64,000 nt of DNA. Origin: Scortum barcoo. Taxonomy: Eukaryota; Chordata; Actinopteri; Centrarchiformes; Terapontidae. The translations under genes were made by a program, and so were the position numbers. Shown in pieces: positions 33,989 to 44,275 of the stretch. Position 1 is the stretch's first letter; every line of letters begins with the position of its first letter. The notes below the pieces were generated by a model, which did not search any database, was not told the DNA's origin, and was given only the letters and a program-made list of their open reading frames with translations. The stretch spans positions 186,001-250,000 of the forward strand of contig CM041531.1 of assembly GCA_023238725.1 (NCBI GenBank). Reading direction: 5' to 3'.

Positions 33989-34082
33989 CTTTAGTGCAAA
34001 TCTGGATTGCCCAGTCAGACTCTGTGAATCCAAATACATCAATAGACTTGATAAGCACCTGATTAAGGTCCACCAATTGGAG
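33989..34082 (+). CDS. zinc-finger gene, second finger exon
   Basis: Acceptor TTCCACAG, donor GGAG|GTAGAT. Encodes HFSANLDCPVRLCESKYINR and LDKHLIKVH: C-x4-C ... H-x4-H, a C2H2-like finger of the kind found in paired fingers of fish-specific proteins. Phase 2 in, phase 0 out, consistent with both neighbours. Confidence 0.7.
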
Positions 34083-34266
34083 GTAGATTTTTTTTGTTTG
34101 TGTAAAAAATTGCTATGTTCATGCATTATGGTACTGCAGACAGCACTTTGGAGACAAAATCTGAAAGATACCTGTTACTAATAGTACACAAGATACCCTG
34201 ACACACAGCCCTGCAGTTGTAATTTGAATAAAAGATTTAACTTAAAGCAATGTTGTATATTTTCAG

Positions 34267-34630
34267 CAACCTATGGTAAAACTGTACCTAGAGAGGCCAA
34301 AGGACCGCTACATCAGCAGAGAACTTGCTCTCCTCAGGGCTTCAAACCCAACACCCCCAATGGTGTCTCATATGGATGAAGTTGACGATGGAGCCATCGA
34401 AGAGGGCATCTGGAGGGCAATGTCGGAGAGGTCACATCTTCCTCCACCTGCTGCTTCTCCTGATGAGGCTCTCCAGGTCCAGGCCAGCCAGGATACACAT
34501 CCTCCTCCACCTGCTGCTTCTCCTGATGACGGCTCTCCAGGTCCAGGCCAGCCAGGATCCATATCATCCTCCAGCTGCTGCTTCTCCTGAAGAGGCTGTC
34601 CACGTAGAACGAGCAGGGCTACTTATTTGA
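34267..34630 (+). CDS. zinc-finger gene, Pro/Ala repeat exon with frame change
   Basis: Acceptor TATTTTCAG. Begins QPMVKLYLERPKDRYISREL ALLRASN. Then come three repeats of about 62 bp coding for PPPAASPDEALQVQASQD-like units. A one-base difference between repeats (GATGACGGCT versus GATGAGGCT, near 34528) shifts the frame, so the first frame stops at 34590 while the last repeat reads on in another frame to 34630. No clear donor. Confidence 0.55.
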
Positions 34631-34660
34631 ACACCTGCACCTGGGTGCCATTCATGCCAG

Positions 34661-34759
34661 GTTCTCCATACAGAATTACAAGTTGTCAGGAAGATGCTGG
34701 AATGCGAGCTTGAGCGGAACCATGAGCTCAAGCAGCTGCATTCTTCAGCCATGCGTGCT
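34661..34759 (+). CDS. zinc-finger gene, coiled-coil-like exon
   Basis: Possible acceptor TTCATGCCAG at 34651-34660 and donor GCT|GTGAGTG. Encodes VLHTELQVVRKMLECELERN then HELKQLHSSAMRA, a short charged helix with heptad-like leucines. Phase 0 at both ends. Confidence 0.5.
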
Positions 34760-34856
34760 GTGAGTGTTGTTATTTATCCTATGGAAAAGATGAGTTGTGA
34801 AGAATTATGTCAGCTATGATAAAGAAATTGATGAATACACTTGTTTTTTATTTCAG

Positions 34857-34911
34857 GAACCCAAGTATGGTCGACGTAAGCCCTGTTTGCCCAGCAGGAC
34901 ACCACGTTATG
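34857..34911 (+). CDS. zinc-finger gene, short basic exon
   Basis: Acceptor TTTATTTCAG; encodes EPKYGRRKPCLPSRTPRY and ends in phase 1 with donor ATG|GTAGAT. The leftover G joins TG of the next exon to make Val, so the phase fits across an intron that contains a SINE. Confidence 0.6.
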
Positions 34912-35039
34912 GTAGATATGTCCTGTCAAAGTATTCGTATTTACAGATATAACTCAAAATTGGGTAATTTATATTATGATTTATAAGCACTTCAACAGAT
35001 GTGGGTCACAATAGGTTCACACAGGTGTATACTGCACAA

Positions 35040-35100
35040 CTGTGTGTGTATGTATATGTATATATATATAATATATACACACAATAATATATATATATAT
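35040..35100. repeat. TA microsatellite
   Basis: Alternating TG/TA then TATATA tracts immediately before the SINE tail. Confidence 0.8.
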
Positions 35101-35104
35101 ATTT

Positions 35105-35515
35105 CCAACATTCATTCATTCATCTTCTAACCTGCTTATCCTGAGCACACACAGGGTCGCAGGGGGTGCTGGAGCCTGTCCCAGCTATCTTGGGCAAGAG
35201 GCAGGGTAATACACCCTAGACTGGACGCCAGTCAGTCGCAGGTGAGGGCTAACATTGAGGTGACAGACAACCATTCACACCTAGGGGCAATTTAGAGTTG
35301 TCAATTAACCTAACCTGCATGTCTTTGGATTGTGGGAGGAAGCTGGAACCCACGCAGGCACAGGGGAGAACACAGGAGAGAACATGCAAACTCCACACAG
35401 AAGGGCGACCGTGTGTCAACCGGGGATTGAACCCAGAACACAGTGGTAGTGTAGTGGTTACACCAGAGTGAGGCGACAGTGCTAACCACTACACCACTGT
35501 GCCACCCAATTTCCA
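35105..35515 (-). mobile_element. tRNA-derived SINE, long-body teleost type
   Basis: The minus strand starts GGGTGGCACAGTGGTGTAGT with GGTTAGCACTGTCGCCTCA and a B-box-like GGGTTCAATCCC, i.e. a tRNA-like head. It continues through the body known from many fish genomes (CTTTGGATTGTGGGAGGAAG and GGGTCGCAGGGGGTGCTGG on the plus strand) to an (ATTC)n tail at 35108-35123. Lies within an intron of the zinc-finger gene. Confidence 0.85.
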
Positions 35516-35605
35516 ACATGTAGAGTAAAAATATTTGATTAATCATGATCAGTTCATTCATTTATTCATTAATTAATTCATTAATTTTTTTACTTGTCTT
35601 GTCAG

Positions 35606-35780
35606 TGAAACTGGTCCTAGATTTCCAAGGCCACATACAAGGCGAAAATCCACCTCGCAAAATCAGAGAAAATGCAAAACAGAAAGCCACTCATGTGACG
35701 CATTTCCTGAGATTCATGGCAGATGGAGAAGTCCCAGCTGTCAGCCTGCTTTTCCTAAAAAACCACGGGAGAGTTCAAGA
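35606..35780 (+). CDS. zinc-finger gene, exon with helix preceding core-binding-like part
   Basis: Acceptor CTTGTCAG, donor AAGA|GTAAGTTT. Encodes KLVLDFQGHIQGENPPRKIR, THVTHFLRFMADGEVPAVSL and FLKNHGRVQ. Phase 1 in, phase 2 out, both matched by neighbours. FLRFM...FL resembles the N-terminal helices of tyrosine-recombinase core-binding (SAM-like) domains. Confidence 0.7.
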
Positions 35781-35859
35781 GTAAGTTTTAGATTTTTTTA
35801 AATGGATTGTCAGTTCCAATATATAGGACATGAACTAATATTTCTTTTTAACTTTTAAG

Positions 35860-36112
35860 GTTTTTAGCTCATCTGCAACAAAAGGGGTTCAAACCCACAA
35901 CGCAGAGAAGCTACTTGACAGATGTTGTGGCCTTCCTAAAGTATCTACTCGACATGGCACCGGAACAAGTCCGACTCTCAATCAGGAGCATCAATTCCCT
36001 CTTGGTTGAAATAAGAATGCGAGTCAGAGATGTTAGCCGCGAGATTGTTGGTCACCGACTCAATGTGCACAGATCCAAGTCTGGATCCGTGCATTTACAT
36101 CAGCAATCATTG
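35860..36112 (+). CDS. zinc-finger gene, core-binding-like exon
   Basis: Acceptor ACTTTTAAG, donor TTG|GTAATG. Encodes EFLAHLQQKGFKPTTQRSYL, TDVVAFLKYLLDMAPEQVRL and IRMRVRDVSREIVGHRLNVH. The pattern T.RSYL.D...FL.YL is like the core-binding domain of tyrosine recombinases (Crypton-type in fish), which suggests a domesticated or fragmentary recombinase N-terminus. No catalytic R-H-R-Y domain is seen. The domain assignment is an inference. Confidence 0.65.
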
Positions 36113-36291
36113 GTAATGAAATTCCTAAGTCTCAAGCTCCCTAAACAATGCTTAAATAACAAGTATAGAACACTCAACAGAAAAAGAAAATATATTAAAA
36201 ATGTAAAATAAAATTTAAAATAAATAAATAATAATAGCTCTAGAGTAATAAAATAAAGACTTTAACTTATAAATTATACAGTGTTATACAG

Positions 36292-36444
36292 TGTGTCTCC
36301 TCTGAAAAGGTGGAGGTAGATGATTCTGAGTCTCCAAGTGAAGATGATTGTGAGTCTTCAAGTGAAGGAGAGTCTTCAAGTGAAGGAGAACCAGAGGAAA
36401 AGCTGCAAGAGAAAAGGCCTGCACGCTCACGAGGGAAAAGACCG
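36292..36444 (+). CDS. zinc-finger gene, acidic repeat exon 1
   Basis: Acceptor TTATACAG; encodes VSSEKVEVDDSESPSEDD, three short SSSEGE repeats and EEKLQEKRPARSRGKRP, with donor CCG|GTGAGA. 153 bases, phase 0 at both ends, so it can be skipped or repeated without changing frame. Near-duplicates are at 36749 and 37564. Confidence 0.65.
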
Positions 36445-36595
36445 GTGAGACTTCCAGTTTATCTCTATAATTCACCCGGTCATTCGGGTTTGAGGTTTCG
36501 CCTGAGTTGTAGGCGTTGGCCCATGCTTTAAGTTTGGCACTGTGTATCCCACCAGTAAGAAAAGTAACTTACCTTTCTGTACTTATCTAAAATAG

Positions 36596-36658
36596 AGGGT
36601 GACCTTCTCAGAGGAAGAGGATTATGAAATGGAGGACACCTCACCCAGGACAAGACCA
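36596..36658 (+). CDS. zinc-finger gene, small acidic exon
   Basis: Acceptor CTAAAATAG, donor CCA|GTAAGA; encodes VTFSEEEDYEMEDTSPRTRP preceded by Arg. 63 bases, symmetric phase 0. A decayed copy of its end is at about 37450-37475. Confidence 0.6.
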
Positions 36659-36748
36659 GTAAGAGTTGTCTTCAGTAGTTTTAAAATGGCTGCAACAGTG
36701 TTTTGAGTCCTAAGTGAGAAAAAATATGTGTCATCTTACCTTAAACAG

Positions 36749-36862
36749 ATTGCAAGCTCCTCTAAAAAGGTGGATTTACATGATTCTAAGTCTCCAAGTA
36801 AAGCAGAACCAGAGGAAAAGCTGCAAGAGAAAAGGCCTGCATGCTCACGAGGGAAAAGACCG
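36749..36862 (+). CDS. zinc-finger gene, acidic repeat exon 2
   Basis: Acceptor TTAAACAG, donor CCG|GTGAGA; encodes IASSSKKVDLHDSKSPSKAE and EEKLQEKRPACSRGKRP. 114 bases, phase 0. Clearly a duplicate of the 36292 exon, and its intron start is also duplicated (GACTTCCAGTTTATCT). Confidence 0.65.
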
Positions 36863-37174
36863 GTGAGACTTCCAGTTTATCTTTATAATTCACCCGGTCA
36901 TTCGAGTTTGAGGTTGCTGCTATTGAAAATAATAATGGCATTTCTTTTTTTTTTTTTTTTTATTTATATCATTATATTTTCTTCTGCATTCACAGAATAT
37001 AAATTTGATGCCTGTCTCTGTCATTTTGAATCGTTTAAAGACCGTAAGTATAAGATACACATAGCTCAGCCAAATTTGGTTGCACAAATTTTCACAGTGA
37101 AGCTACTTATATTAAGAAACTTTGTCTTTACTGTTGAATGTATCTTATGTATAATATGGGGTTTCTGTGTATAG

Positions 37175-37219
37175 GAAATTACAAAAAAGGAAAAGGTGGC
37201 TGTAGATGTCCCTCCTGGG
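37175..37219 (+). CDS. zinc-finger gene, 45-bp micro-exon
   Basis: Acceptor GTGTATAG, donor GGG|GTAAGT; encodes EITKKEKVAVDVPPG. Phase 0. The duplicate is at 37874. Confidence 0.55.
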
Positions 37220-37303
37220 GTAAGTGTACTTCATTTTTTGGAGATCAGGACTTGGTATATTTTATATAACTTAAATCACTTATTTATGATTTTTTTTTGG
37301 TAG

Positions 37304-37414
37304 ATGAAGCAGATTTATGTAAGCCTAGTCAGAGCTAAAATCTTGACAAAACCTCCACAGACTGTTTCTCTAAAAACAAAATCAGAGATGAAAATGACTT
37401 TAGACAGACATTAA
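37304..37414 (+). CDS. zinc-finger gene, exon copy ending in stop
   Basis: Acceptor TTTTGGTAG; encodes MKQIYVSLVRAKILTKPPQT and on to a TAA at 37412. The end is homologous to the later terminal exon (GACAGAAGGA shared just after the stop here and inside the frame at 38142), so this copy is a decayed or alternative terminal exon from the tandem duplication. Confidence 0.5.
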   Translation: MKQIYVSLVRAKILTKPPQTVSLKTKSEMKMTLDRH

Positions 37415-37563
37415 AGACAGAAGGATCCATCAGTGGAAGGGTGAAGGCCTGCACCCTCACCCAGGATAGGACTAGTAAGAGTTGTCTTCAGTAGTTTTAA
37501 AATGGCTGCAACAGTGTTTGAGTCCTAAGTGAGAAAAAATACTTGCCATCTTACCTTAAACAG

Positions 37564-37662
37564 ATGACAAGCTCCTCTGAAAATGTGGAGGTAGATGATT
37601 ATGAGTCTCCAAGTGAAGCAGAACAGGAGGAAAAGCTGCGAGAGAAAAGACCGGCAATTTAA
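37564..37662 (+). CDS. zinc-finger gene, acidic repeat exon 3, donor lost
   Basis: Acceptor TTAAACAG; encodes MTSSSENVEVDDYESPSEAE and EEKLREKRPAI, then a stop. Where the two sister exons have CCG|GTGAGA this copy has CCGGCAATT, so the donor has been lost and the frame stops. Could be skipped in the mRNA. Confidence 0.5.
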   Translation: MTSSSENVEVDDYESPSEAEQEEKLREKRPAI

Positions 37663-37873
37663 TACATTTGGAATTTTTATAATCCAGCCAGTTTTTTCAT
37701 TGTAGCTTCAATTCTAAATCTACAAAACTAGCAATGGATCTTGGGAGAGGAAGTGTTGGTAAACCTAGGTTTAGATGAAGAAATTTCAAAGTGAAGCCCC
37801 TAGTATCTAGAGGCTTTGCTTCTAGAGGCTTTCTGTTGTGTGTTTCTAATGTCATGGGTCTTTGTGTTTATAG

Positions 37874-37912
37874 GGACTTACAAAAAAGGAAAAGATGGAA
37901 GTCCCATCTAGG
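37874..37912 (+). CDS. zinc-finger gene, micro-exon duplicate
   Basis: Acceptor GTTTATAG, donor AGG|GTAGGT; encodes GLTKKEKMEVPSR, the duplicate of EITKKEKVAVDVPPG. Phase 0. Confidence 0.5.
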
Positions 37913-38038
37913 GTAGGTGCATTTCACATTTAACAAAACCAAAGATTAAGATTATTGACAAAGGATTGTTCAGGATATTAGTATTGGTTATATTTTACTT
38001 GAGAACTTGTTTGTGCTTGTTTTTTATTTTTTTGTCAG

Positions 38039-38392
38039 ATGACGCAGACTTTTGTCAGCCCAGCCACAAGTCAAAAGGCAACATCAGTAATGAAAATGGT
38101 TTTTCATCAAACCAAGTGGGACACTATAGACAAAGTGAAAGGACAGAAGGAGCCATCAGAGGAGGATGAAAGAAATGTCTGTAACGTCAGAAGAGAGAAA
38201 ACGCAGGACAATCCATCAGAGGAGGATGGAGAGAACTACAAGCAAGAAAGTGACAAACAGCAGGATAAGTGTCAGAGGAGAGGACAACAACATGCAGAAG
38301 AAGTGAAAGTCAAGCAGAGGCGTCAGGGGAGAGAACAACATGAAGAAATGAGAGAGGAGACAGGGCGTTCAAGGAGAAAAAGATCAACATGA
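38039..38392 (+). CDS. zinc-finger gene, likely terminal coding exon
   Basis: Acceptor TTTTTGTCAG; 117 residues from MTQTFVSPATSQKATSVMKM to GRSRRKRST and a TGA. The second half is highly charged (Glu, Lys, Gln, Arg), with NPSEEDG-like repeats and a basic tail resembling a nuclear localisation signal. A polyadenylation signal AATAAA is at 38893-38898, after a triplicated 3' segment. Confidence 0.6.
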   Translation: MTQTFVSPATSQKATSVMKMVFHQTKWDTIDKVKGQKEPSEEDERNVCNVRREKTQDNPSEEDGENYKQESDKQQDKCQRRGQQHAEEVKVKQRRQGREQHEEMREETGRSRRKRST

Positions 38393-38880
38393 AGAAGAAG
38401 TAGTGAAAGAGGAGGGGAGGGGTTCAAGGAGAAAAGAACAACAAAGAGAGGAAGAAGGAAAAGAGGAGGGGGTGTATCGAAGGACAAGAGGACGACAAAG
38501 AGACGCAGAAGTGAAAGTGGAGAGAGGGCGTAATGTTTAATTATGTTTTCAAATGTGGGTTTGAAAGTACAAAATGGATGACATAAAACAAAGAAGTGAT
38601 AAAGAAGGAGGAAGGGAAGGTTTGTAGAATGTTGACTTGTTTTAAAATGTTTAATTATGTTTTCAAATGTGGGTTTGAAAGTACAAAATGAATGACATAA
38701 AACAAAGAAGTGATAAAGATAGGAGGAAGGGAAGATTTGTAGAATGTTGACTTGTTTTAAAATGTTTAATTATGTTTTCAAATGTGGGTTTGAAAGTACA
38801 AAATGGATGACATAAAACAAAGAAGTGATAAATCAGGAGAAAGTATAAGTTTGTAAAATTTTTCAAATGTTTCAAATTAC
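38393..38880 (+). repeat. 3' region with triplicated ~115-bp unit
   Basis: The unit TTTAATTATGTTTTCAAATG...ACATAAAACAAAGAAGTGAT occurs three times (from about 38536, 38650 and 38764) with small differences. Preceded by purine-rich sequence (38393-38530) that continues the charged coding style out of frame. Confidence 0.75.
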
Positions 38881-38898
38881 ACATAGTTGTGGAATAAA

Positions 38899-39455
38899 AA
38901 CAACTGGGAGAGCACCAAAAATGAATGTATGATTTTATTTTCTGTTTGAATCAAAATATGTTGACAATACACTTACATATTACAGTCAGTTTAAAAAATT
39001 AACAAGTATTGTTTCTGAAAAATGTTACAAGAACAGAGAGGTTCATTTGCTTATGAACTGTGGAGCTTCTAGAGAGAGATGAGGTTTTTTAGTTGTAATA
39101 TAAGCAATAATGTACATTTCCAAATATCAGTTGGTCTCACTGATATCAAAACATATCTAGTTTACATGTTTTTCTGACAGAAACCTGAACTATTAAGGTT
39201 TTACGTTGAAGTTTTTACATTAAAGTGCCTTAAAAGTAGTTGGTGTTCCAAGGTCACAAGAAAAATGAGAAGTTGGTCCATGATACGACCATTGTCATGA
39301 TGCAACAGTAAACAGAACAACAGCTATCACAAGAGACCTGTTTATGCCTGACTCTGAAAATAGATAAATCAGTCTACCCAGGGCAGATCCTGACAAATCT
39401 TTTCCCTAATATTCAAAATCTTATTATTATAAGAAGCTCATGAAATCATTACTGC
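38899..39455. other. AT-rich intergenic stretch
   Basis: No gene, repeat family or RNA recognised. Confidence 0.5.
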
Positions 39456-39458
39456 TTA

Positions 39459-39655
39459 AACGTTGAAGGGGATGCAGGGTTCAACAGAGCTATGGCTCTC
39501 CATCAGCCTGGCTGCAGTGCTTAAGAGAAACCTAGGACAGTTCTTATTTTCCTCCATTAATGTTGAGTAGTGGGCTGCTCTGGCATTACACAGGGCTTTC
39601 CTATATGTTTTGAGACTCTCTTTCCAGGCTAGGCGGGAGTCCTCCACACATTTCA
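39459..39655 (-). pseudogene. LINE (non-LTR) ORF2 fragment
   Basis: The minus-strand frame includes CVEDSRLAWKESLKTYRKAL, CNARAAHYSTLMEENKNCPR and FLLSTAARL. This is the segment between endonuclease and RT of teleost LINE ORF2 proteins. Cut at both ends; joined directly to a Ty3 fragment. Confidence 0.75.
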
Positions 39656-39945
39656 CACTTCTCTGCTTTAACAAAGAGTTTGTTCTCCAGTAAGCGTTGA
39701 AGCACTTGGCAGGCGTGATCTTGATGTTCAGCCAGTGTCCGGGAGTAGATCAGGATGTCATCTAAATAGACAAACACAAAACGGTTAAGGAAGTCTCTCA
39801 AAACGTCATTTATGAGGGCTTGGAAGACAGCGGGGGTGTTAGTCAGACCAAAGGGCATCATTAAATATGCAAAATGTCCCAACGGAGTGTCTAACGCCAT
39901 CTTCCATTCGTCCTCCCATATGCACACCAAATGGTAGGCGTAAAC
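39656..39945 (-). pseudogene. Ty3/gypsy reverse transcriptase fragment
   Basis: The minus-strand frame shows EWKMALDTPLGHFAYLMMPF, GLTNTPAVFQALINDVLRDF and FVYLDDILIYS (motif C YLDD). This is the Ty3/gypsy RT core; the start of RT and everything after the palm are missing. Confidence 0.88.
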
Positions 39946-40199
39946 AGTTTTTATTGTGATCTTTGGTAGAGAGAATACATGGATTTGTTTCAGGTTGCAG
40001 GATTTACAGTGAGTACTGACACAGACCTGAGCCAGGAGGAGAGCAGGCAAGGCAGCCGAAGAGCTGGGAGGAGACGAGGAGGCACAGGCAGGCAGGAGTG
40101 GGTGATCCGGGGGTCTAGACGAGATCAGAAATTAGTATTGGCATAAAGATGAGCAAACAACACACAGAGGCCATGCAGTTACCAGGGATAATAACTGGT

Positions 40200-41060
40200 G
40201 ATCTGGCTGCAGCCAAAAAGAACAGAGACAACAGAGAAAAGCAGACACACTCAGGTCAACTCACCATGGTCCAGGCTGTTACAAACCTGGCTGAAAAAGA
40301 AAAATAACAACAACAACAGCCACAGAACCACAGAGGTTTTGGCTTCACCAGACAAGGAAGAGATCATGGCAAGCGGGGCAAGGGGCGATATGGCCGAAGG
40401 GCGCCCTATGGTGGGGAGAGATGAGTGCTACATCTACCACAAGAGAGAGCATTGGGCTGCTGACTGCCCCCCAGAGAGATGACAAGAACCGTCCCTGGGG
40501 GAACCAACATCCATCAGATGACTGACCTGAGAAGGAGGGAGCCTGCAGAGAGAAAGGGAGCCATTCTTCAGCAGCTGCAGAAAAGGAAAGTAAAACATAC
40601 ATACAATACATACATACAATGAAGAACAGCTTGCTCTACTAACTGAACACACAAATATTAGTGGAAACAGCAATACAGCATTTGGGAGCAAAAACAAAAA
40701 AACAGAAACTTTCACAGAAACATTCTGCTTCTGGTATAGTTGTTGAACAGAGATTTACAGTCTCCATAACATGCATCTACTCCACATCTAAACACGCTTT
40801 TTTATCTTCAGACCTGTTAGGAAGAGACTTCATGTTGAGGCTAGGAATTAATCTGATATCTACACCAGATGGTCTTAAGGTGGTTCATAGCATGGCTGCA
40901 GACATGTTGTATGTACAGTACACCCCCTTCCCTCCTCTGTATGTGTTTGAGTGGAAAATTCCTTTTCCTATTGCCACAGACATGATAAACGGGGCCGTAA
41001 CACAGTGTCTGCATGCGCACATTTTATGTCTGCACTGTGCTGCATATGTGTCTCATGGCT
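40200..41060 (+). pseudogene. retroviral gag-pro relic A, right copy (BEL-free)
   Basis: Nucleocapsid part: a knuckle-like stretch CYIYHKREHWAADCP (second Cys changed to Tyr, Gly to Glu, Trp kept) near 40425-40475. Protease-like part: KHAFLSSDLLGRDFMLRLGI at about 40790-40850, but the DSGA active-site end is absent. Then the YVFEWKI segment. The uninterrupted GATATCTACACCAG at 40855-40868 is the empty target of the BEL insertion in the left copy. Confidence 0.75.
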
Positions 41061-41540
41061 TAATGGGAATACCACCATCACTATTACTGTTTTTTTTTCT
41101 TTATAAATTGCTTTATAAATTGCTTTATACCATGTTGGATTAACCAGACCCACCCACCCTTAAGGAACGGGCCTCTGACTTGCAATAAACCATAGCCCTC
41201 TGGCTGATAACGGTCTTCATACGACAGGGAGACAAGCCATCACAAGGTTGTCTCAGACTGGTCTTAAATCTTTAGCCACAGCAGTCTGATTAATTATCTT
41301 CTTTCCAGATTTCTTTTGCACACAGATGATGTAACCCGGAAACAATCTACTAGGAGGGGTGACAGGACCTTGCACACCCCCCCTTCACATGCCTTTCATT
41401 GTATTTCACTATCAGTATCTGTGCTTTTTCTGTTATCACTTGTGAGTCCTCATTCCAGCTGAGCAGACACTTGGTTGTCTTACGGCTCACCTTCTTGAAA
41501 GAATATACTAAAAATATAAAAGACACTCTGGTCGGATCAA
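41060..41540 (+). repeat. LTR-like sequence in relic A, right copy
   Basis: Same as 17525-17900 on the left, with AATAAA at about 41183. It separates the protease part of relic A from a segment (from about 41590) related to the post-protease part of relic B. Confidence 0.45.
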
Positions 41541-42944
41541 TTCTCTTTATTTCCAGTACAGACAGAATATATTTTTTCCACAACAATTGTCCTGACTCTG
41601 ACTATGAAAATGTGTATTATCACAATCTCAATGACACTCTCCTATGCTCCTCTCTGCTTTGGTCTCTAAGCAGGAGCGTCATTTCAGTGACTCCAGACCA
41701 ACAGCGTGTCACATTTCCCCGTCTTAGTCTCCTAATGACCAGTGGAGAGACATGAGCCCTTTCACACAGGAATGCAACCCCATCTCTGACTGGAGGCCTA
41801 CAGGTGATCCCAAAATTATGTATCAACAGGTATTTATAAACAACCATTTTCTATCAGCACTCATGCATCAAGATCTGTACACCTGATTGACAAATATGGC
41901 AAATTGTCTCCACAAACTGAAGGCTGATTGAAACAATAAGCACAGACAGTCTGCATGGTGATTGTTAATACAGAAAACCTGTCATCTATGTATGGCTCAA
42001 CCTGTCCAATCTGATTTTAGGTGTTGGTGAAAATTTGTGTCTAAATGACAAGTCCAAAATAGATTCTCCAAGGACAATGTTGTAGCATATGTTGGACCAT
42101 TCTGAGTATTTTTGGTGCTACTTATCAGGATCACAAACGGCTTAAGTCTTGGACCAAATCTTTTCCTGTGTCAAGTAGAAAAAATGCTTATACAGTGACT
42201 GAGCGGGCGTTTCTGGCCATTGTAAGTCTTTAAGTACCACTTTTGGGGGAAGGTAAAAAAAGGTAAAAAAACTTACACGAGGTACCACTCTGCTGCTGTG
42301 GTGGGTTCTATGCTATTCCAGAATCCCCATACCTAACAGTACTATGCAGAACAATGTGTCTTTGTTTTGGATCAAATTAAACTAGAAGGGACCCAGGGAT
42401 TCAACGCAATGTGTCCCCTCTCCTTTGAAATACACTGTCAAATTTTGCATCCCCAAGGTTATATATAAGCTTATCCTTTTTTGTCTAAGAACATTCAAGG
42501 GGCCTGGAAATCTCCCACAGATGTTCCTTTATTTCTTTTTAGGTTTTTTTCCTCCCCAGTTCATTTTAACAAAACTGAGGGGGGGCTCAAACACAGTTTC
42601 TTGTCTGTGTAGGATTCACCGCAGTGTGTCCCCACTTCTTTGAAATACATGTTCAAATTTTGCTTCCCCAGGGAAGTCCCTTTTTAGTTCGTGATATTTC
42701 TCGTTTATTTTCTCCTCAATCACTTTTGCTTTTGCTAAAGGACGATGACTGATCATCCGGGAGAGAAACAACATCCTCCTGCCTCTGCAAAATCTTGGGA
42801 GACGAGAGGGCTGATCCCCAGCAGCTCCTGGCCGTCTCCAATGGAATCCCAAAGAACCCACTTGAGGCCAACCTCCTACTCATCCAGTGAGATACTGAAA
42901 TTTTGATAATTGATCATATAAGTGGGTTGATACAACATACACAC
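41541..42944 (+). other. degraded retroviral sequence, right copy
   Basis: At 41590-41900, fragments related to ORF X of relic B (DSDYENVYYHNLND, SVISVT, PSLTGG). The imperfect 68-bp duplication (about 42405 and 42610) is as in the left copy. Confidence 0.55.
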
Positions 42945-43185
42945 GTGTTTTTTTTTTTTTTTTGTTTTTTTTTTTTTTTTTTGGGGGGGTTTACACCATT
43001 TAATGTTTTTTGTAGATAGGACAGTGAGAGAGAGACAGGAAAGATGGGAGAGAGAGGGGAGCAGACACGCAGCAAAAGGACCCCAGCCGGGAGTCGAACA
43101 CCGGGGTCCGCTGCACCAAGACATCAAGGCCTCAGACATGTGTGCGCGCTCTCTGCCACTGAGCCACCTGCACTAAACACATGTG
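42945..43185 (-). mobile_element. tRNA-derived SINE, right copy
   Basis: Same SINE as 19381-19600, at the same site in the duplication, with a longer poly-T on the plus strand and small indels (for example in the B-box region, TCGAACACCGGGG). Confidence 0.8.
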
Positions 43186-43676
43186 TGTTTTATTGGGAAA
43201 CACAAATCAATCATCATTGCTTCAAGAGAGCTCTCAAGTATTTATGTGAGTCCAGAGAGAGCAGTATTTTGGGTAAATACTGACTAGAGGAGGAAAGGAA
43301 AACAAGGGTGGATGTTTAATAGCACGTTGAACATTGAAGTCCTTTGACCTGAAAGATCTGTCCGTTGGTGGATTAACATACCGGTCCTAGTAGAGAAGAC
43401 ACGGTAGACGGCAGGTCTAAGTGAAAGTGGTATAACGGGGAAACAAGGGTGGATGTTTGATAGTCATTTTTAATACCTGTTACTTGAGATAAATCGGGTA
43501 CACATTAAACTTTGAAGTCCTCCTCGTCTCTTTTCACTTTGAAGCATACCATTGACAGCCGTAAAGAGATGGTAAACAGCAGATCTGAGTGTGAAACGGT
43601 CTGACTCCGGTTGTACCAAAAACGAACTGGAGACTCACAGTGACAACTGAGTGATAGTGTACACTCCTTTGTAAAA

Positions 43677-43803
43677 TGGGTGCAAAGCAGGGCAAGACCC
43701 AGGCTCCTCCACCTGAGGGACCCATAGTGACAGTCATGAAAAACAAATACGGTGAAGAAAGGTGCAAACATTTTGGTGAATGGATCTCTTCGTGTGGATT
43801 CCC
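43677..43803 (+). pseudogene. gag: retroviral gag start (matrix), relic B, right copy
   Basis: ATG-GGT frame MGAKQGKTQ... as on the left, cut at about 43803 by the LINE-tail-like insertion. The sequence before it (43505-43676) is a leader that differs slightly between copies. Confidence 0.65.
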
Positions 43804-44275
43804 CAAGATAAGATAAGATAAGATCTTTTATTGATCCCACAGTGGGGAAATTCCACTGTTACAGCAGCATCAAAACAAGTAAAAGAGACATTAAATAATA
43901 GACAAAAAAAACACACAAAGACACAAAAAAACAGTATGTACAATAAATAGTGAATAATAATAACAACAACAACAACAGAAAAAGAAAGAAACAGAAACAG
44001 TATTTATATACACAGCCTCACCCAGTTAGATGTGCTGTGGTGAGGTGTTATTGCACAGGTGAATATGGATATGTAGCAGATATGAGTGGAATGAAAAAAA
44101 GACCATAAAGTGCATGGCTAGGACATCAGTAAACATCAGTAAACATCAGTGCAATGATGAAACATCAGTAAACATCAGTCCTACTATGGTATGAAAGTGT
44201 TTGTTACAATGACAAAGATTCATAGTGTAGCATTAAACAGTCTGATGTTGTTTGGGATGAAGGACCTGCGGAACT
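43804..44275. repeat. LINE-tail-like insertion inside gag, right copy
   Basis: As 20219-20690, with one extra GATAA unit and a longer ACAACAACA run. Confidence 0.6.

Noticed and set aside
35310..35561. Minus-strand frame over the SINE
   Set aside because: Falls entirely within the tRNA-derived SINE and has no protein relation.
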